DNA of 64,000 bases from Brienomyrus brachyistius (Eukaryota > Chordata > Actinopteri > Osteoglossiformes > Mormyridae), in NCBI RefSeq assembly GCF_023856365.1, contig NC_064554.1, forward strand, positions 3,587,001 through 3,651,000. Reading direction: 5' to 3'. Both the position numbers and the translations under genes were made by a program. Numbering within the stretch: position 1 is the stretch's first letter; every line of letters starts with the position of its first letter. Below, piece by piece: positions 37,201 to 50,413 of the stretch. The notes below the pieces were generated by a model. That model was not told the DNA's origin, ran no database searches, and saw only the letters and a program-made list of their open reading frames with translations.

Positions 37201-40200
37201 AATTTTCTCAATATATATATAATGGAGAAAATAGCTTTGTGGACTAATTTCATATTAGGAAAATGATCCCTGGTCCCTGGTGACCTTTAAACACCAGGAT
37301 CAGACCCCAAGACTGCCTTATCACCCCAAATAACAGCGCCCCCTGTAGTGTGATGTGTGTCTGAATTTTTGAGGAAATTGAGTGGATATCTTTGCTCGTT
37401 CAGGGCCGACGTGGGGGCCGACGCTAACAGCAGCGATAAGCAGCACAGGTGGGACGTCCTTTAGCTACACCTCCGTAGCTCTGCCTTTGCTCTACATGTA
37501 AATATCTAGGACTTGAATTTTGCCACTTTCTCCTCTATGGCCCTCAGTCTGTTGGGGCCCCTGATTCACACCTGGCTGCAGGAGTACACAGATGACCTCT
37601 GGGAGCCCCCCCGGCACTCCACCCTACAGCTCCTGTCCTCGTACCTCCGCCCCCTCCTTCCCTTCCAGCACCTAGCAGCCGATGCTGACAACCTGCTGAA
37701 GAAGTTCCTGCGTGAAAGTACCTCAGAAGGTACCTCAGAAGGTACCTCAGAGCACCCTTTCTACTCTTCAGTATTTCAGAACAGTTTTAAACTCTGTAAT
37801 TCTCCTTCCCGTTAAAATCCTTCAACTGGACTTTATAACACAAACCGCTAAAGCGCATCTTTCTAGGCTGCCATTTTCGTGCCTGAAAGTTTATGCCGTA
37901 CTGCCTTGGCATGTCTGATTTTCCTGGTGCTATTTTGTTATTTTTATTCCTTGTGAGGTGACCTTGAGTCTCCTGAAAGGCACATTTTAACAAAGTGATC
38001 ATTATTTATTAATTAGCCTGTGGTTTTATTGAAAACGAAATACATATTTGAGAAAGTAGGATCAGCCAGTGTTGGGGGTCAAAGGTCTCGCCCAAGGGTG
38101 GGATCACTGTGCTGACCGTGAGATTTGAATTTGTAGAAAAATATTATGTTAATTTGGGAGTTTGGGACAGACGAACCAGGATTGGATGTTCTGCTGAGGT
38201 ATTTCCATCAACAAGGTGTAAAACTGGCCAGAAAAGTCAGTAGGACGATGATTCAGTGTTTTGCATGTTGCTCTGAGCTGCGCCGAGGTCAGGGAGATGC
38301 TGGACAGAAATGGAAAAAATGGCAAGAGCAGGAAACCGGAAAACCCTGCTGACTTACAAGAACGAGAACCCTGACCCAAAGCCTGTCCGAAGCACCTTTG
38401 GAGTAAATGTTCTATAAATGGATGGGGCAAAAGAGGAAATATGAAGTGGTTTATGTACGGCAAAAGCCAAACAGCAGAGTAAAGGTCTTATAATACAGTT
38501 AGAAGGCAGAGATGCTGCGCAACATCTCGACCTGGACATCGGTCCTGTACTCAAATGTTGTACGGGTTACTGCACAGCGCGTGTTTGTAAGAGGCAGTAA
38601 GACAAAGATCGAAAACGCATGAGTAAATTCTGGATCAGATAAGTGCTGGACAGGGAAAAGTCCAAACCCAGATGTGCAGCTGGTACCTGTTTGCCGAGTT
38701 GATGCTGTCGCATATGCAGTCACTGGGTGCTACATGAGTATAAAAATGCTATTTTCTTCATGACATTTGATTTATGCAGTATTCATTTCTGGTTAGATCA
38801 AATTAGTAGCGTTAAATCAGTACTTTTATGTTGGGAGCCTTGCAATATTGCCTGTCCCTCTACCCAAGGGACTTTGCTGCCAGAGCAGGAGAACCTGGAG
38901 GATGAAGTTGTGGGAGACAAAAGCCCCGAGTGCGAAGACCTGGGGGCCTTCCTGGACTTCCCTGTAGGGGGCGTTGCGGAGCAGCTCACACGGCTGGACG
39001 CTGTAAGTGAAACTGCAAAGCAGTTTATTTGCATAGCTGCTGGCTCGTGCAGGACATCCTGTAAGGCTCATTGTATTGCACTTCACCCAGCTATACAACT
39101 GTGGTTTGCAAGGTCACAAACACAGATACTCAACCAATGCACCAGCTGCGGTGATGCCCTTTTACGTACCCAAACACAGACCTTTTTATCTCCTCTTCCT
39201 TGCAGGAACTATTCGTGAAGGTCAGCCCATTCCAGTGCCTGGGCTGCATCTGGTCCCAGCGTGACAAGAAGGACAATCTGTGCCGGACCATCCGAGCGAC
39301 CATCGCCCAGTTCAACGCCGTCACCAACCGAGTCATTACGTCATTGCTTTGTTGCCCAGCAACGAATTCCCCTGGAAACCGGGTCCCAGCTCCAGGCCCC
39401 ATCCAGAGGGCCCGCATCGTTGAGAAGTGGATTCGGATAGCTCAGGTAGGCATAGGATTGGTTCGTTGCTAAAAACACGTAACTCTGCCATCCACGACCT
39501 AACACAAGTCCCCACCGCGTGACCTTAGGAATGTCGACAGCTGAAAAACTTCTCCTCCCTGAGGGCCATCCTTTCTGCTCTGCAGTCCAACGCCATCTAC
39601 AGGCTGAAAAAAACATGGGCGGCTGTCAGCAGGTAGGTGCGTCTCGGTTGACACAAGCTCATCGTGATCTGCTACCAGAAGACCTGCAGGAAAATAGCAT
39701 CAAAGCAGACCAGTCGAAATTTTAGAGTAAGGCATTCAAAAATGAAGATCTCTGGAAGGGGAAGATGATTGAAACTTCTGTTATGTTCATGCAGGGAGAA
39801 CGTGACCACTTTTGAAAACCTGTGCGAGATGTTCCCTGACGAGAACTGTGTCCTTGGCAATGGGGAGATCATTGAGGAGGTCAGAGACTCTTTCCTGAGC
39901 AGCAGACCGCACTCTGCGCACTGACCCGGCCGCAGCGGGTCATACGGTGTGGCTGCTGGATAGCAGTGGCTGCTAACATTGAGATGGAATGAAAGTCTAA
40001 GAGGACAAAAACACTAAGAAGACTCTCATATAAAGAATATGCTGATCTAGTGATACACAGGGTCGTCTGGGTTTGGGTGAAACACTGTGTTTTTCCTAGA
40101 GTATAACAGCTGCAGGTGAAGTCGAATGTTCAAACCGTACTTCACCTTTGTAACCTCACCGGCCACTGCAAACATTCAGAATGCAGAAATTATTTTTGCA

Positions 40201-40520
40201 TACATAAACCGCATACAGGCACACATATGCACACACTGTCCAGGTATTCATATCTTTGTTGGGATCCTCCATTCATTTGTATGGGAAAAACCCAAATCCC
40301 AACAATGACAACCCTAACCCTACCCATCCCTAACCAAACAAAATAGAAAAACTTTGACATTTTTAGTTTTTTTTTATTGCACTCACAGTTTATTTATTTT
40401 TATATATAAAATTGAGTTTCCCCCTGTGGAGACTGAAAAAATATCCCCACAAGGTAAAAATAACAAGTTTTTATCACATTTTGGGGAAATCTGGTCCCCA
40501 CAGTGTAACATATACATTAC

Positions 40521-40563
<43 letters not shown>

Positions 40564-43500
40564 TCTTCCATATTTGAATAGCAATGTTCTCATAGGCAAG
40601 GTGGTCGGTCCAATAGCTTTAGCTTTTGCGTCAGAGGAATGTGACGGTCCAGAGGCATGTCCTACGAGCAGTGAGGTGGTCAGAAGGAGGCTGCTTACCT
40701 GGTGGAAGTGCCTGTTTTTATAGTATGGAGTTTCACTGGCAAGAAAAAAAAATCTGAGAATAACGAAGGTATTGTAATCTGGCTTTATTGTTCTCAGAAT
40801 CCTGTCCAGTGCGCGACACTGAGTGGTTTTCCAAGAGTTATGAAATCTCAAGCTTCTAATAACTGTAACACATCACATAAGAGAAGCACAGGGACTGAAA
40901 CACCATGCTTGCGATCCAACAGGTTGTAGGTTCAAATCCCAAGAGAAGGTCTGTTGTCTTTTGGGAAGGTGGTTACCTGATCCGGCTGAGTGAAAAATCC
41001 AGCTGTGGAAAAATATCTGAAGTGTAAAACGAACAAAGCACATAAAAGTAGATTAAGTTAAGTTAAGTGAACCATCTTCCACTTTACTGTTAGAGAGAAT
41101 TTGCCCCAGTGTATTCAGCATGGACTCATATCAGACTTCATGCTGAGAGAAGTTTGTTTGCTCTCGGAAGTTGACTCTTTGTTTCCCACAATGTACAATG
41201 GCGTCATTGTAAGGCATTTCGCGAGTCTCGGAGGCCAACCAGCTACGCTCCCCGGGTTCGGGTTCCACGTTCACCTTGCCCGTACCCTCAGCTGTACCCT
41301 CAGCCTGCTTTGCTGGACTTGCGAGCTCAACAAATGAGGGCTTTATCTGCGTTAGTGCACCTGCTGATAGCGAGAAATTAACCACCAGTTTTCAGCACTT
41401 TTTTCTTGGCATATGACCTTACTTCAGGAGACTTATAGTGACACACTTTTTCCTCTCAGTCGACTATTTATTGCAGGTTACTTATTTGAGGTTAATAACC
41501 ACAGTGCTGTGGATTTGGGCTTGAACTGTTTGCTGTGAAGGTGACTGGGGCTGTGACTGGGAAATGCAATGTGACTGTGACTGGGGAATGCTTTGTGACT
41601 AAGACTGGGGAATGCTTTGTGACTGATACTGGGAAATGCTATTTGACTGAGACTGGGACCTCTTTCTATGGTTCCTTGCAACGGGGCCCTTTTTCAAAGC
41701 AAATGCTGTTATGTGTGAAGTTGTTTTTTTCAGACATTTAAAAGACAAATTATTGTTCTTTCTTCTCGAATCAGGACGGGACGAAATCAGATGCACAGAA
41801 TTCCTCCCCCAAGTCATCTAAGCGCCGCCTCCTGTCCAAGCAGATGGTAATGCATCCGTTTGGCTGTGAAAGTGCAATTGAGTGCTGATGTGTGTGCTCA
41901 GGAGTCAGAGAGACCACTACTGACCCCTGCGATAACATCAGCGCGCTGAGTAAATGAGCCAATTACAGCCTGTTTTTGAGGAAGTAGCAAGGCGGAAAGC
42001 AGGTTTGCGGACCTGGCTGCAGTGTGGCCCTGCAGAAAAGGAGGAAGGAGGTCGTCACACTGCCCACGCATCATTTCCCACTGACTGTCCACTGTGTCTT
42101 ACAGAGAGTCATATGCAGTCACATGCAGCATTTGGGATCTTCTAACTTTGTGCTATTTAAGGAGCTCTCAGTTTAAACGACTATTAGGTCATACATGGCA
42201 GCCATCCCTCCCAAAGCGGGAAAGACAGTGACCACCCTCCAGGGTCAGCCGTCAGGCGGGGGGGGATTCCTTTTCTGTAGTATTAAGTGGGAGTAACGCA
42301 GAGGTGAGCAGAATGACTGAGTCTGTCCCTGCCCAGGATGTCCTCTGTGCTTAAGCTTTCAGGCATGGCCGAAACGATCGGCCCTTTCTGTGCTCTAACC
42401 AGTGATGTCAGGGCACTTCAGTGACTGTCATGTGATCACTATGTGCTCTGCAGAGCGCCACTGGGGGCAGTGTACCTTATCTGGGCACCTACCTGACTGT
42501 GCTTACCATGCTGGATACTGCACTGCCAGACACAGTGGAGGTGAGTTAACTGACGGGCAAACTGACTGTCACTCTGAGTAAACCAAGCACTACAGACCTA
42601 ATCCATACCCTGGGTCACCTCAATGTACAGCTCTGGAAAAAATTGAGAGATCACAGCAACATTCTTTGTTTCTCTCATTTCTTGATTTATACGTGTATGT
42701 CTGTGAATAATATATATATATATTGCAAACTGCAGCCTGACTCTTCTCTGTTTCTCATTAATGAAGGTCCTCCTTGCTTTATGGGACTTCAGTCCTGCTT
42801 CTAGGAGCCTGATACAATCTGTCCTAGCAGTTCACTTCACACCTGCACTTAATGTTTCCCATTCCTGCTGAAGGTCACTTGATGTCATCCTACGATACAT
42901 GTGAAACTGTCGGATAAGTTGACAGTCATCTCTGGCATTAGAATGTTGCTTCCGCCCTTTTCCTGACTGGTTTATGGTCCCAGTGTCTCCTGCTTCACCT
43001 TGTCCTGTGTACTGCTGTCTTAGAAATATTGAGCCTGGAAGCAGCCTGCCTCACAGAGTAGCTTTCTGCCAGCAGCGCCAGAATCTAAAAAATGTAGATT
43101 TTTTTTTTAAAAACATATAGAGTGGACTCGTAATTTTTTCCAGAGCTGTATGCAAAGACTGACTGGTGAGCTGGCTGTTTATTGAAGTGATTGATCCCTC
43201 TCTTCTTCTCTCCATAGGGAGGCCTGATTAACTTTGAGAAGCGGAGAAAGGTGAGTTATTTCATAGATGTGCGCATCCACAAAGGGGCGTCGGAAAGGTT
43301 TGGTGGTGGTGGAAGGTCTGGGTGTCTCAAAAAAGCCTCATCGGAATGTCAAGATTATGTACAAGAGGCAGTTAGCTGAGGGCCTGCAGTCTGGGGCAGA
43401 GTGTTTGTTACATCACCCCCCCGTCTGCCCCCTCCCTAGGAGTTTGAGATTCTCTCCCAGATTCGTCAGCTCCAAACTTCCTGTGGCCAGTATCTACTTC

Positions 43501-46043
43501 CGTACCACCCCCAGATCGCCCTCTGGCTATCTCAGGATCAGAAACTGCTGACTGACCAGGAGAGGTGAGGAATATTTCTACTCGGTGCTGATGGACAAAA
43601 CTGGTAAAAGCAACACCACAGATGGTGGTTAAGGGCCAGGATGAATACGGGGGGGCCTTTCAGGCAATCTTTGTGACCTTGAACGAGGAGTCTTGCGGGA
43701 AATGCTTGAGTCAACATCTAGCTGTATGAAGTGTAATACTGTAGGCCCTTTAAGATAAGGCCATCAGCTACACAGGATCTGTTACATAATGGAAAGGCCA
43801 ACAAAAATCCACACTGCGTTTTTGTGACGAGATGTTTCTGAAGTTTTCGCCAATAATTTGCGTGGCCATCTTGGATGTGTGACGTTTTTTTTGAGATGAG
43901 TGAATTCTGTAAGCCTGTCTGTGTGGTGATCTGTAGTCCTGTGTCATCCGACAGCTATGAGTTGTCTCGGGATCTAGAGCCCCCCCTGGATTCCTGTCCT
44001 GAGTCCCCCAGTACCTGGGGATCCCGCCTGAAGAAGCTGTCCTCGTAAGTCCCCCTCCGCTGACATCTAAGCACCACAGCTGCCCCACCACCCTCCGTTG
44101 GAGCATGACACTGGCGTGCGAGTGCCTGGTACCTGCTACCTGTTTGTGTGCACAACACTGCGTGTTTACACACCCGCGTGTGCCCATGCAGACTGCTCTC
44201 CATGAGCGAGGGCTCCTCTCAGAAGATCGTGGCTGATCAGATGAGCAGCTCCTCATCGGGGTCCTTCAGCAGTGAAGCGGACGACTGCAACCCCTCCTCA
44301 CTGTGCCAACTGGAGGTGCAGTTCCTCAGAAACCCAGCACTTCCTTCCGAAGGCTTTCTGTCTAAGAACCATATTCTATGAGCTAATTTTGGTTTGTTGT
44401 TGTTTGCGGGTTCGTAGATCACGTTTTAAGCCTTTAACACAAGTCATTTGTGGTTTGTCAATTTAAAGCATATTTTCTAATTAGTGCACTCGCATGGCGT
44501 AAATTCATTTCATATGAGTGGCTAATGACCTCTTGAGAATTGCAAGTTCATGCTAAGCTTTGAAGGTTGAGGTCTTCTCCTGGATCTAGATGTTTATTCT
44601 TTATGGAAATAAGCTGAAAAGTTCTAGAGATCACACCGGAGTGCTGTTTAGAGGAGTGTTCATTTTCCTAGGTTCTCACTCTCAAATTGCCCTCAGGGTC
44701 TCTCCAGCTCCTGTCAGGACATGGCTGAACTCTTCCAGTCGGCCCCCATCACCCCATGTGAGCCGACTCCTCAGCCGGCGTCCTGCTTCGGCTCTCAGCC
44801 GGACCTGCTGGTGCTGACCCCCTGTGCTTTGGCGGCCAGACGCAAGCCCGGCCACACCTCCCAGCACAGGCGCTCGGTCTCCATGGTTTCGCTGCCCGTC
44901 TACAATCGGCAGGTGGACGACTCCTGTATCGTCAGGGTCAGGGTGGAGAACAGCAGCAACAGCATAATGTACAAAAGCATCCTGGTGAGTGACTGACATG
45001 ACGGACCACTGTACACCAAACCACCCCACACCAGTAGGGGGTTGATCAGCACCCCGCATGCTGGTAGTAACCATGGTTTCCTCACTGTTGGCTCACGAAG
45101 AGTCAGTGGACACAACCAATGATTGGCCAATCATCACTGATTACATAGGACACTGCAGCCGGTCCAGCGCCATGGGGGAGGGGGCATACACTGGAGGATG
45201 ACCCTATTGGGGGTTGTTTTCTCTGACTCTTCTCTTCAGTTTGTCCCTTTCGATTTCTATGGGTTGAAGCCTGGAGACTGGACGGGCCATATCATTAGAT
45301 TGAAAGGTCATTAGCTTCCCCGTCTTGCTGAAAAACAAAGGTCCATCCTATCTGCCAGTCAGCTGTGGAATTGCCTGCCTCTGAAATTTGCCATGATAGC
45401 CATGCCAGTTTAGATTTACGTGGCTTTTGATAAAGATCGTTAACTCTATTACCGGCGAGGCAACACAGCATGTTTTAAATTTTCACTCAGACCTACTTCT
45501 ACTGCTCCTGATAATAGATAAGTGTAGCATTTTAAAGAGCAAGTCCAGCTCCTTCGCCACCTGCTGGCCTGCTTAGACCCTTTGCTCCTCTCACAGCTGA
45601 CCAGTCAGGACAAGACGGCACAGGTGATCCAGAGAGCCCTGGAAAAGCACCACCTGGAAGGCATCAGTTGCTGCGAATTCACGCTCAGCCAGGTCCTGCC
45701 GCAGGACAAAGGTGAGCCTTGTGATGCTGTACAAGAGTTGACCAACACCACCATATTCAGGACAGAACACAATGGGAGGTAATGATTATATTTTGGTGCA
45801 CAAATATCAGTGCAAATACCAGGATTTGCTAATCTTTTGTTGTGTCCCCCGTCCCACAAAGAGCTTCTGATTCCAGACAAGGCCAATGTGTTCTACGCCA
45901 TGTCTACTTCTGCCAATTATGACTTCATTTTGCGGCAACAGCGAAGCTGCCAGAAGAAGAGACCCTTGGGATCATCGCGGAGTTTTCGCTTACTGAGAGG
46001 AAGCCAGGGCTCTGCTACTGCACCAGGAGCACTTGGGAACTGA
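34294..46043 (+). CDS. RGL3: Ral guanine nucleotide dissociation stimulator-like 3
   Basis: Exons: 34294-34317, 36680-36969, 37404-37448, 37548-37729, 38869-39002, 39206-39445, 39529-39632, 39795-39879, 41775-41846, 42454-42540, 43218-43250, 43440-43564, 43955-44044, 44192-44315, 44697-44984, 45597-45711, 45862-46043 (2220 nt, 739 aa; human about 710). It activates Ral GTPases by GDP/GTP exchange and is recruited by active Ras. REM domain at about 30-180 ([15 protein letters not shown]). CDC25 RasGEF domain at about 205-480 ([60 protein letters not shown]). Ser-rich linker at about 480-620. RA domain at about 620-705 ([29 protein letters not shown]). EWGEEVEHG near the start, and the linker, fit RGL3 better than RGL1, RGL2 or RALGDS. 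The eight-residue first exon is inferred from phase and its match in position to the mammalian N-terminus. Confidence 0.95.
34318..36679 (+). other. RGL3 intron 1
   Basis: A 2.36-kb intron, the longest of the gene. I saw no coding exon, no clear transposon ends and only short homopolymers. Regulatory content, if any, cannot be read directly. Confidence 0.5.
40225..40562 (-). repeat. Microsatellite-bearing dispersed repeat, copy 3
   Basis: The reverse-strand copy, in RGL3 intron 8, has ATTCATTTGTATGGGAAAAA, CTAACCCTACCCATCCCTAA and ATCTGGTCCCCACA in the order expected from copies 1 and 2. It ends in (CA)n at 40525-40562. Confidence 0.7.
41541..41660. repeat. 24-bp tandem repeat in RGL3 intron 8
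   Basis: Five units starting at 41556, 41580, 41604, 41628 and 41652 with core ACTGGGGAATGCTTTGTGAC. Because 24 is a multiple of 3 the array reads open (TGECFVT-like octapeptides), but it lies between RGL3 exons and has no splice context. Confidence 0.9.
42626..43150. mobile_element. MITE with TACAGCTCTGGAAAAAATT termini in RGL3 intron 10
   Basis: A 525-bp element with perfect 19-bp terminal inverted repeats beginning with TA, as for Tc1/mariner-type insertions. It fills most of the intron and ends 67 bp before exon 11. A shorter relative is at 32855-33205. No transposase. Confidence 0.88.
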
Positions 46044-47949
46044 TCTGGGGCCTGCCCTGCCACAAAAGACACTCCTTTATTTATATTAACTTTATTTATA
46101 TGGAGATATAACACTACCAAACAAAACTGACCAAACAAGAATATATATATTTTTTTTAAGAGTGAGTTGAAATGCAAACTAGTTTTGTAGTGAAGATCTG
46201 CAACACCCAGTAAGCTATGGAGTGACATCACCTGAAATATGGATACAGTGTGACTTCTCCTCTAGTTAGGCATGAATTAGCCATGAAATTAGAAGTGAGA
46301 AGGAATGGAATACAAAGAAGCACTTTATGAAAAGCAACAACTGTTGGATTTGTATTATGGACTTTGCCACAGTGAATAATCAAACCAGAATTGACTTGGA
46401 TACAGTCTAGCAATTGAAGCTTAAAAATTCTTGAAATACTTTTGGGATTTAGGTTTATTAGACATGAACTTCCCAAAATACACTTTTGTTGTTATATATA
46501 ATGTTATGTTTTCTTTAGGGAACAATTACTTTCTGTCAGAAGCTTTGTAAATGAAATATAAGCTCATGCGATGCTATGTAAACACAACCGTATGGTAAGT
46601 TGTATTTATGTCATACACTACAGACTGTGTTGTTGTTTGGGTTATAAAGAAATCTGTTAACATATTGGCATTACTGTTGCTTGCCGGCTTGTCATACCAG
46701 CTGGGATTTCTGTATGCTCACCACAGCCCAACTGTTAAATGACATATCGGTCAATTAGGGACAATGTGGCAGGCTCACTTAGAGAAGGACAAGTCCTGTC
46801 AAACAGGCCGAATGACATTCCAACGAGGCAGGGGAGATTGTTTTCGAGTAGTAGTGTCACGTCCAGCGTCAAATTACAGCCCCAACAATAAGAATACTTT
46901 CAGCTTGGATAATACTGCCATTGATGTACAATGCTCTCTTGCATTTCATCATTGGTCCTAGGAGTGGCTTGTGAAATACTGATTTTGTTACTCAGTTTTT
47001 TTTGGTGGAAATTGGTAGAATTACCTTTGTCAGCCTCAAAACCTTCAATAACTAAGAGTCTTTGTTTACTGAAGTGGAACATGTATTTCGTAATCATGCC
47101 TTATTGGCCTTATGTGAGTTTGGGAAAGTAGACTTAACTGCTAACTGTGTTAATTCATTTACAGCTATTTTTCCACAAAGGGCATTACAAATATGTTACG
47201 CAGACAGTTTAATCAGAAAGGCTGAAAGACTAGTAGATAATAGACATTCATTTTCACATCAATTAATTTCACTAGAAAATACACAAAGATCTGTAAGATG
47301 GTAGGAGCTACACATCACCTACACACAAAAATGTCATCTGAGGATTGCTCATCATTGCACATTATCATGGTGCAAATTGACAGCTGGCTGTATTCACTTG
47401 GAGGAAAGGTCCGTAAAAGAGGTGTTGATTGCAATTCAAAACAATTTGTGAATAAAATAAGATTCAATATATTCAGAAGACAGTTTGTGATCAAATCACA
47501 GATTATTTGTGAGTGTAAGGAAAATAAACTGCATGATTTCTCCCTTTCTATGAGGATGTCTGAAACAGGCTGATATATGCAGGAGTTCAATAGACATGCC
47601 ATCAGAAGATCCTCAAAAGAAGTCAGGCTTCAACGGCTTTCAGAAGTCTTACAGAAATCTAGAAGAGCATGAATTTCTCTCATGTCTACTGAGCTTTCAG
47701 AAGAGCGAGCCATTAAGCTACATAGTTCAGTGGAAAGGTTAGTTATCCTACATGTCTTGTTCAGTTTCTTAAGGTATCAAACACATAAGGCTGAAAGGTT
47801 CTATTCTTTTGAGCGGCTTAGTAATGCCTCTCCTTATAATAGGCCTCCCGGTTACCTTGTAAATAGTGCTTGTAAACTACCCCGATGCTGCTGATGTAGT
47901 TATTTTAGGTTTATAACGGAATACTGCAAATTTGCCGTAAGATAGTACG
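46044..47949. other. RGL3 3' UTR and spacer
   Basis: The RGL3 3' UTR begins here, but no early AATAAA is obvious; AATATA occurs at about 46555 and AATAAA at about 47451 and 47523. Several overlapping frames (for example 47062-47304 +, 47315-47602 -) resemble nothing I know and conflict with one another. Confidence 0.35.
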
Positions 47950-48165
47950 TGCGCGTGAGTGTCACGCCCGACGCGCGAGAGCTGGCGATCCTGCCTTTAT
48001 GGCGAAAATCTACGTGACGTCTTCAGGGCTCCTGTCGTATTAATCTCGGGAGTTAGTGGAAAATACTTTAATGGTGATTTAAGATTTAGTAAGTTAAGAA
48101 ACGTTTGTACAGAAACACAGAGAGGATCCAGGCGGGATGGATTCGGTCTCCCCAGCGGTCTGAGG
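47950..48165 (+). promoter_or_regulatory. Possible CpG-containing promoter/non-coding exon
   Basis: A locally CpG-rich patch (GTCACGCCCGACGCGCGAGA) is followed by a CRE-like GTGACGTC at 48014-48021 and, about 145 bp on, a donor-like TCTGAG|GTAAGA. This looks like the start of an untranslated exon, but no coding exon downstream on the + strand was identified. Speculative. Confidence 0.2.
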
Positions 48166-50089
48166 TAAGACACCATAAACGTAGTAATTAGGCCGACTAA
48201 TAAAGTCACATTCACGACCTGTTAAACATGCACCAAAACAATAAACAACCAAATAAATTATATCTTTAGTCATTGTTGAAGGGGCGAAAAACATTACAAA
48301 AGCACAAAAATTCAAACTTTCTCACATCGATGTTTATCTTTATTCTGAAAAAAATGCAACTTTCTACTTAACCAGTAGATGGCAGTGAAGCTCTGCTGAC
48401 TCATTAGCAGACATATTACGGTTTAAGTTTTTTTTTCGCGGCAGTTTTAATGAGCAAGGTGCCAAGCCAACATGATAAATGTAAACATTCATCCTCTGCG
48501 TGTCCATCAGGTAGCAGTACGGATTCTTTCACTAAAAGACTAGGCCTACATCGTATTTGGAATGCAACAATGACGATCATCTGGCAGTTTATTGAATGGT
48601 TTATCATTAGAAGTAGCTGCCACCTGTCAGAAAGACTAGGCTATAATAGGTCCGTCCACCATATAAAACTATAGAAAATGATTTGGTAGTTTGTGACAGC
48701 ATGGAGTGTAGGAACGTTAAACGAGGTATAGACTCGTTTTTCTGATATGGAATTACACCCACTGTGACTGACATGTTACAAACACGAGGTTTTATTTTAT
48801 TATAATTCAAAAGACTGTTTCGTCTCATTACTTCCAAACGTGATACCCTTCACCAAGTGGTTACTAAATTAGGCCACTCTGTTTCCTGTCTCTTGTTAAT
48901 TATACTGGATTTCTGTAATCATTTAGAAATTCAGACATCAAATGTACATCGCATTTATTATCCTCTTAACCTGTACTTGTGCAGATGGTATTTTTATGCT
49001 TTTGTTTTTTATAAGTTGTTTCGTTTAACAGCAACGTTTGATGCTGACAGCTTTTATATAATTTTGCTTATTGTATTTATATAATTAAAATAGCTAATGG
49101 CTTGCTGCTTTGGTGCGTCTTTAAATGACGTAGCAAAATGAATAGCTCAGCTGTTTCGTGTTAACGCTCTTCTGAAAAAAATTAGGAAAAATGGGGAAAC
49201 GAGGTACTTTGACATTTTTTTAATGAGTCATAGCCTTTGTGTCTTCTGTCTTTTACCACAAGTGGGCAGTAGTGTGCCAGTGATCGTTGGTTCATTGTCC
49301 TTCCGACTCAACCTGACAAAATGGGTTGTTCTCAGTGCTTTTATCGTGTAGTGTTCTTCTTTAATTGTAAATGATTTAAAAGAGAAAATCAGTTGATGTT
49401 ACCAGATGAACTTTGTATTCAGGTGTTTTTTAATCTAATGTCTCTGATCAAAAATTGTCAGCTAATCGAAGTTTTGAGACACTCCCTTTCCAAATTCTGG
49501 TAATAGGAAGCTGTTATTTCTGAGAACAGCCTGTGTGTTCATAATACCAAGAAAATGTGTGTGTGTTCATTTACAACAAATAGTTTAGTGTTTAGCTGAT
49601 TTCTCCCTCGCCATGATGTACTAGACTGGTGGTGTGTGCATACGTGGGTTTGGACTTTGCGCCCCATGATCAGAAGATCGCCGTTTCAAATCCTGTGTTT
49701 GGAATCTCTCTCGCTCCTTTTACGTTGTTTAACTAACGCGTATGCCAAGTAAAAAAAATGTAAATGAACTATTTCTATGACTAAATCCTGCTTTATAAGG
49801 TTAATGAAAAGCTTTCTTCGATTTACTGAGAATGGGTCATGCTTTTACACACACAAAAAAATAGGTGGAAGAACGTCATTCTCTTGGCTGTCACGCTCTA
49901 TTTGAGTGGGGGCTCTATTTCATTCTCGAGGGTGGGGATATCTCTGGAAGGCCACAGGTGCCCCCCCCCCCCCCCCCACGCATCATTTGGTCCCACCTGT
50001 TTCTAAGGATGACCCTTATGCTCTGTAACTTGTGCAGGGTTAATTTCTGAAGTTGCCTTTCTATTTGTGCAGTAAATTAAAAAATAAAA
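48166..50089. other. AT-rich spacer, nothing recognised
   Basis: No exon, repeat end or tandem array that I can support. A B-box-like GTTTCAAATCC at about 49682 hints at a decayed tRNA-derived SINE. A poly-C run lies at 49962-49977. Confidence 0.4.
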
Positions 50090-50413
50090 TTTGGTAACAC
50101 TTTACTTGAGGGTACAGATATTGTAGTATTTTGTTATTAGTTATGTATTAACCACAAATAGCTTATTACATATTGATGTCATGTTCCTTAATAAATCGTG
50201 ATGCATCTTTTATCTCAAGCTATATTTAATTCTGTAAACCTTTTGTGTATGACTGAAAGAACTGCTAAGGGATTCTTGACGGAACAAGTCATGAATAGTA
50301 CAAATGAATTTTTCTCCAGTACCTACTGTATTTGCCCATAACTTGTACTTTAGTGCTTAACCGAGTTAAGAAATACTTAGTATTTCTGCCCTGTCAGCTA
50401 AAGTGTTACCAAA
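50090..50413. mobile_element. MITE with TTTGGTAACACTTTA termini
   Basis: A 324-bp element whose ends TTTGGTAACACTTTA are perfect inverted repeats (15 bp). The interior is AT-rich, with many TTATTA/TAACAA runs and no coding capacity. This terminal motif is shared by a common fish DNA transposon group. Confidence 0.8.

Noticed and set aside
39880..39924. Read-through of RGL3 exon 8 into a short tail and stop
   Set aside because: The next exon (41775) continues the RasGEF domain in frame, so the read-through is ordinary intron sequence.
40890..40945. tRNA-like segment with GGTTCAAATCCC
   Set aside because: Only a B-box is present, with no cloverleaf; probably a decayed SINE head.
46764..47894. 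Several 60-90 codon frames suggestive of a transposase or pseudogene
   Set aside because: No motif recognised, frames conflict between strands, and no terminal repeats found.
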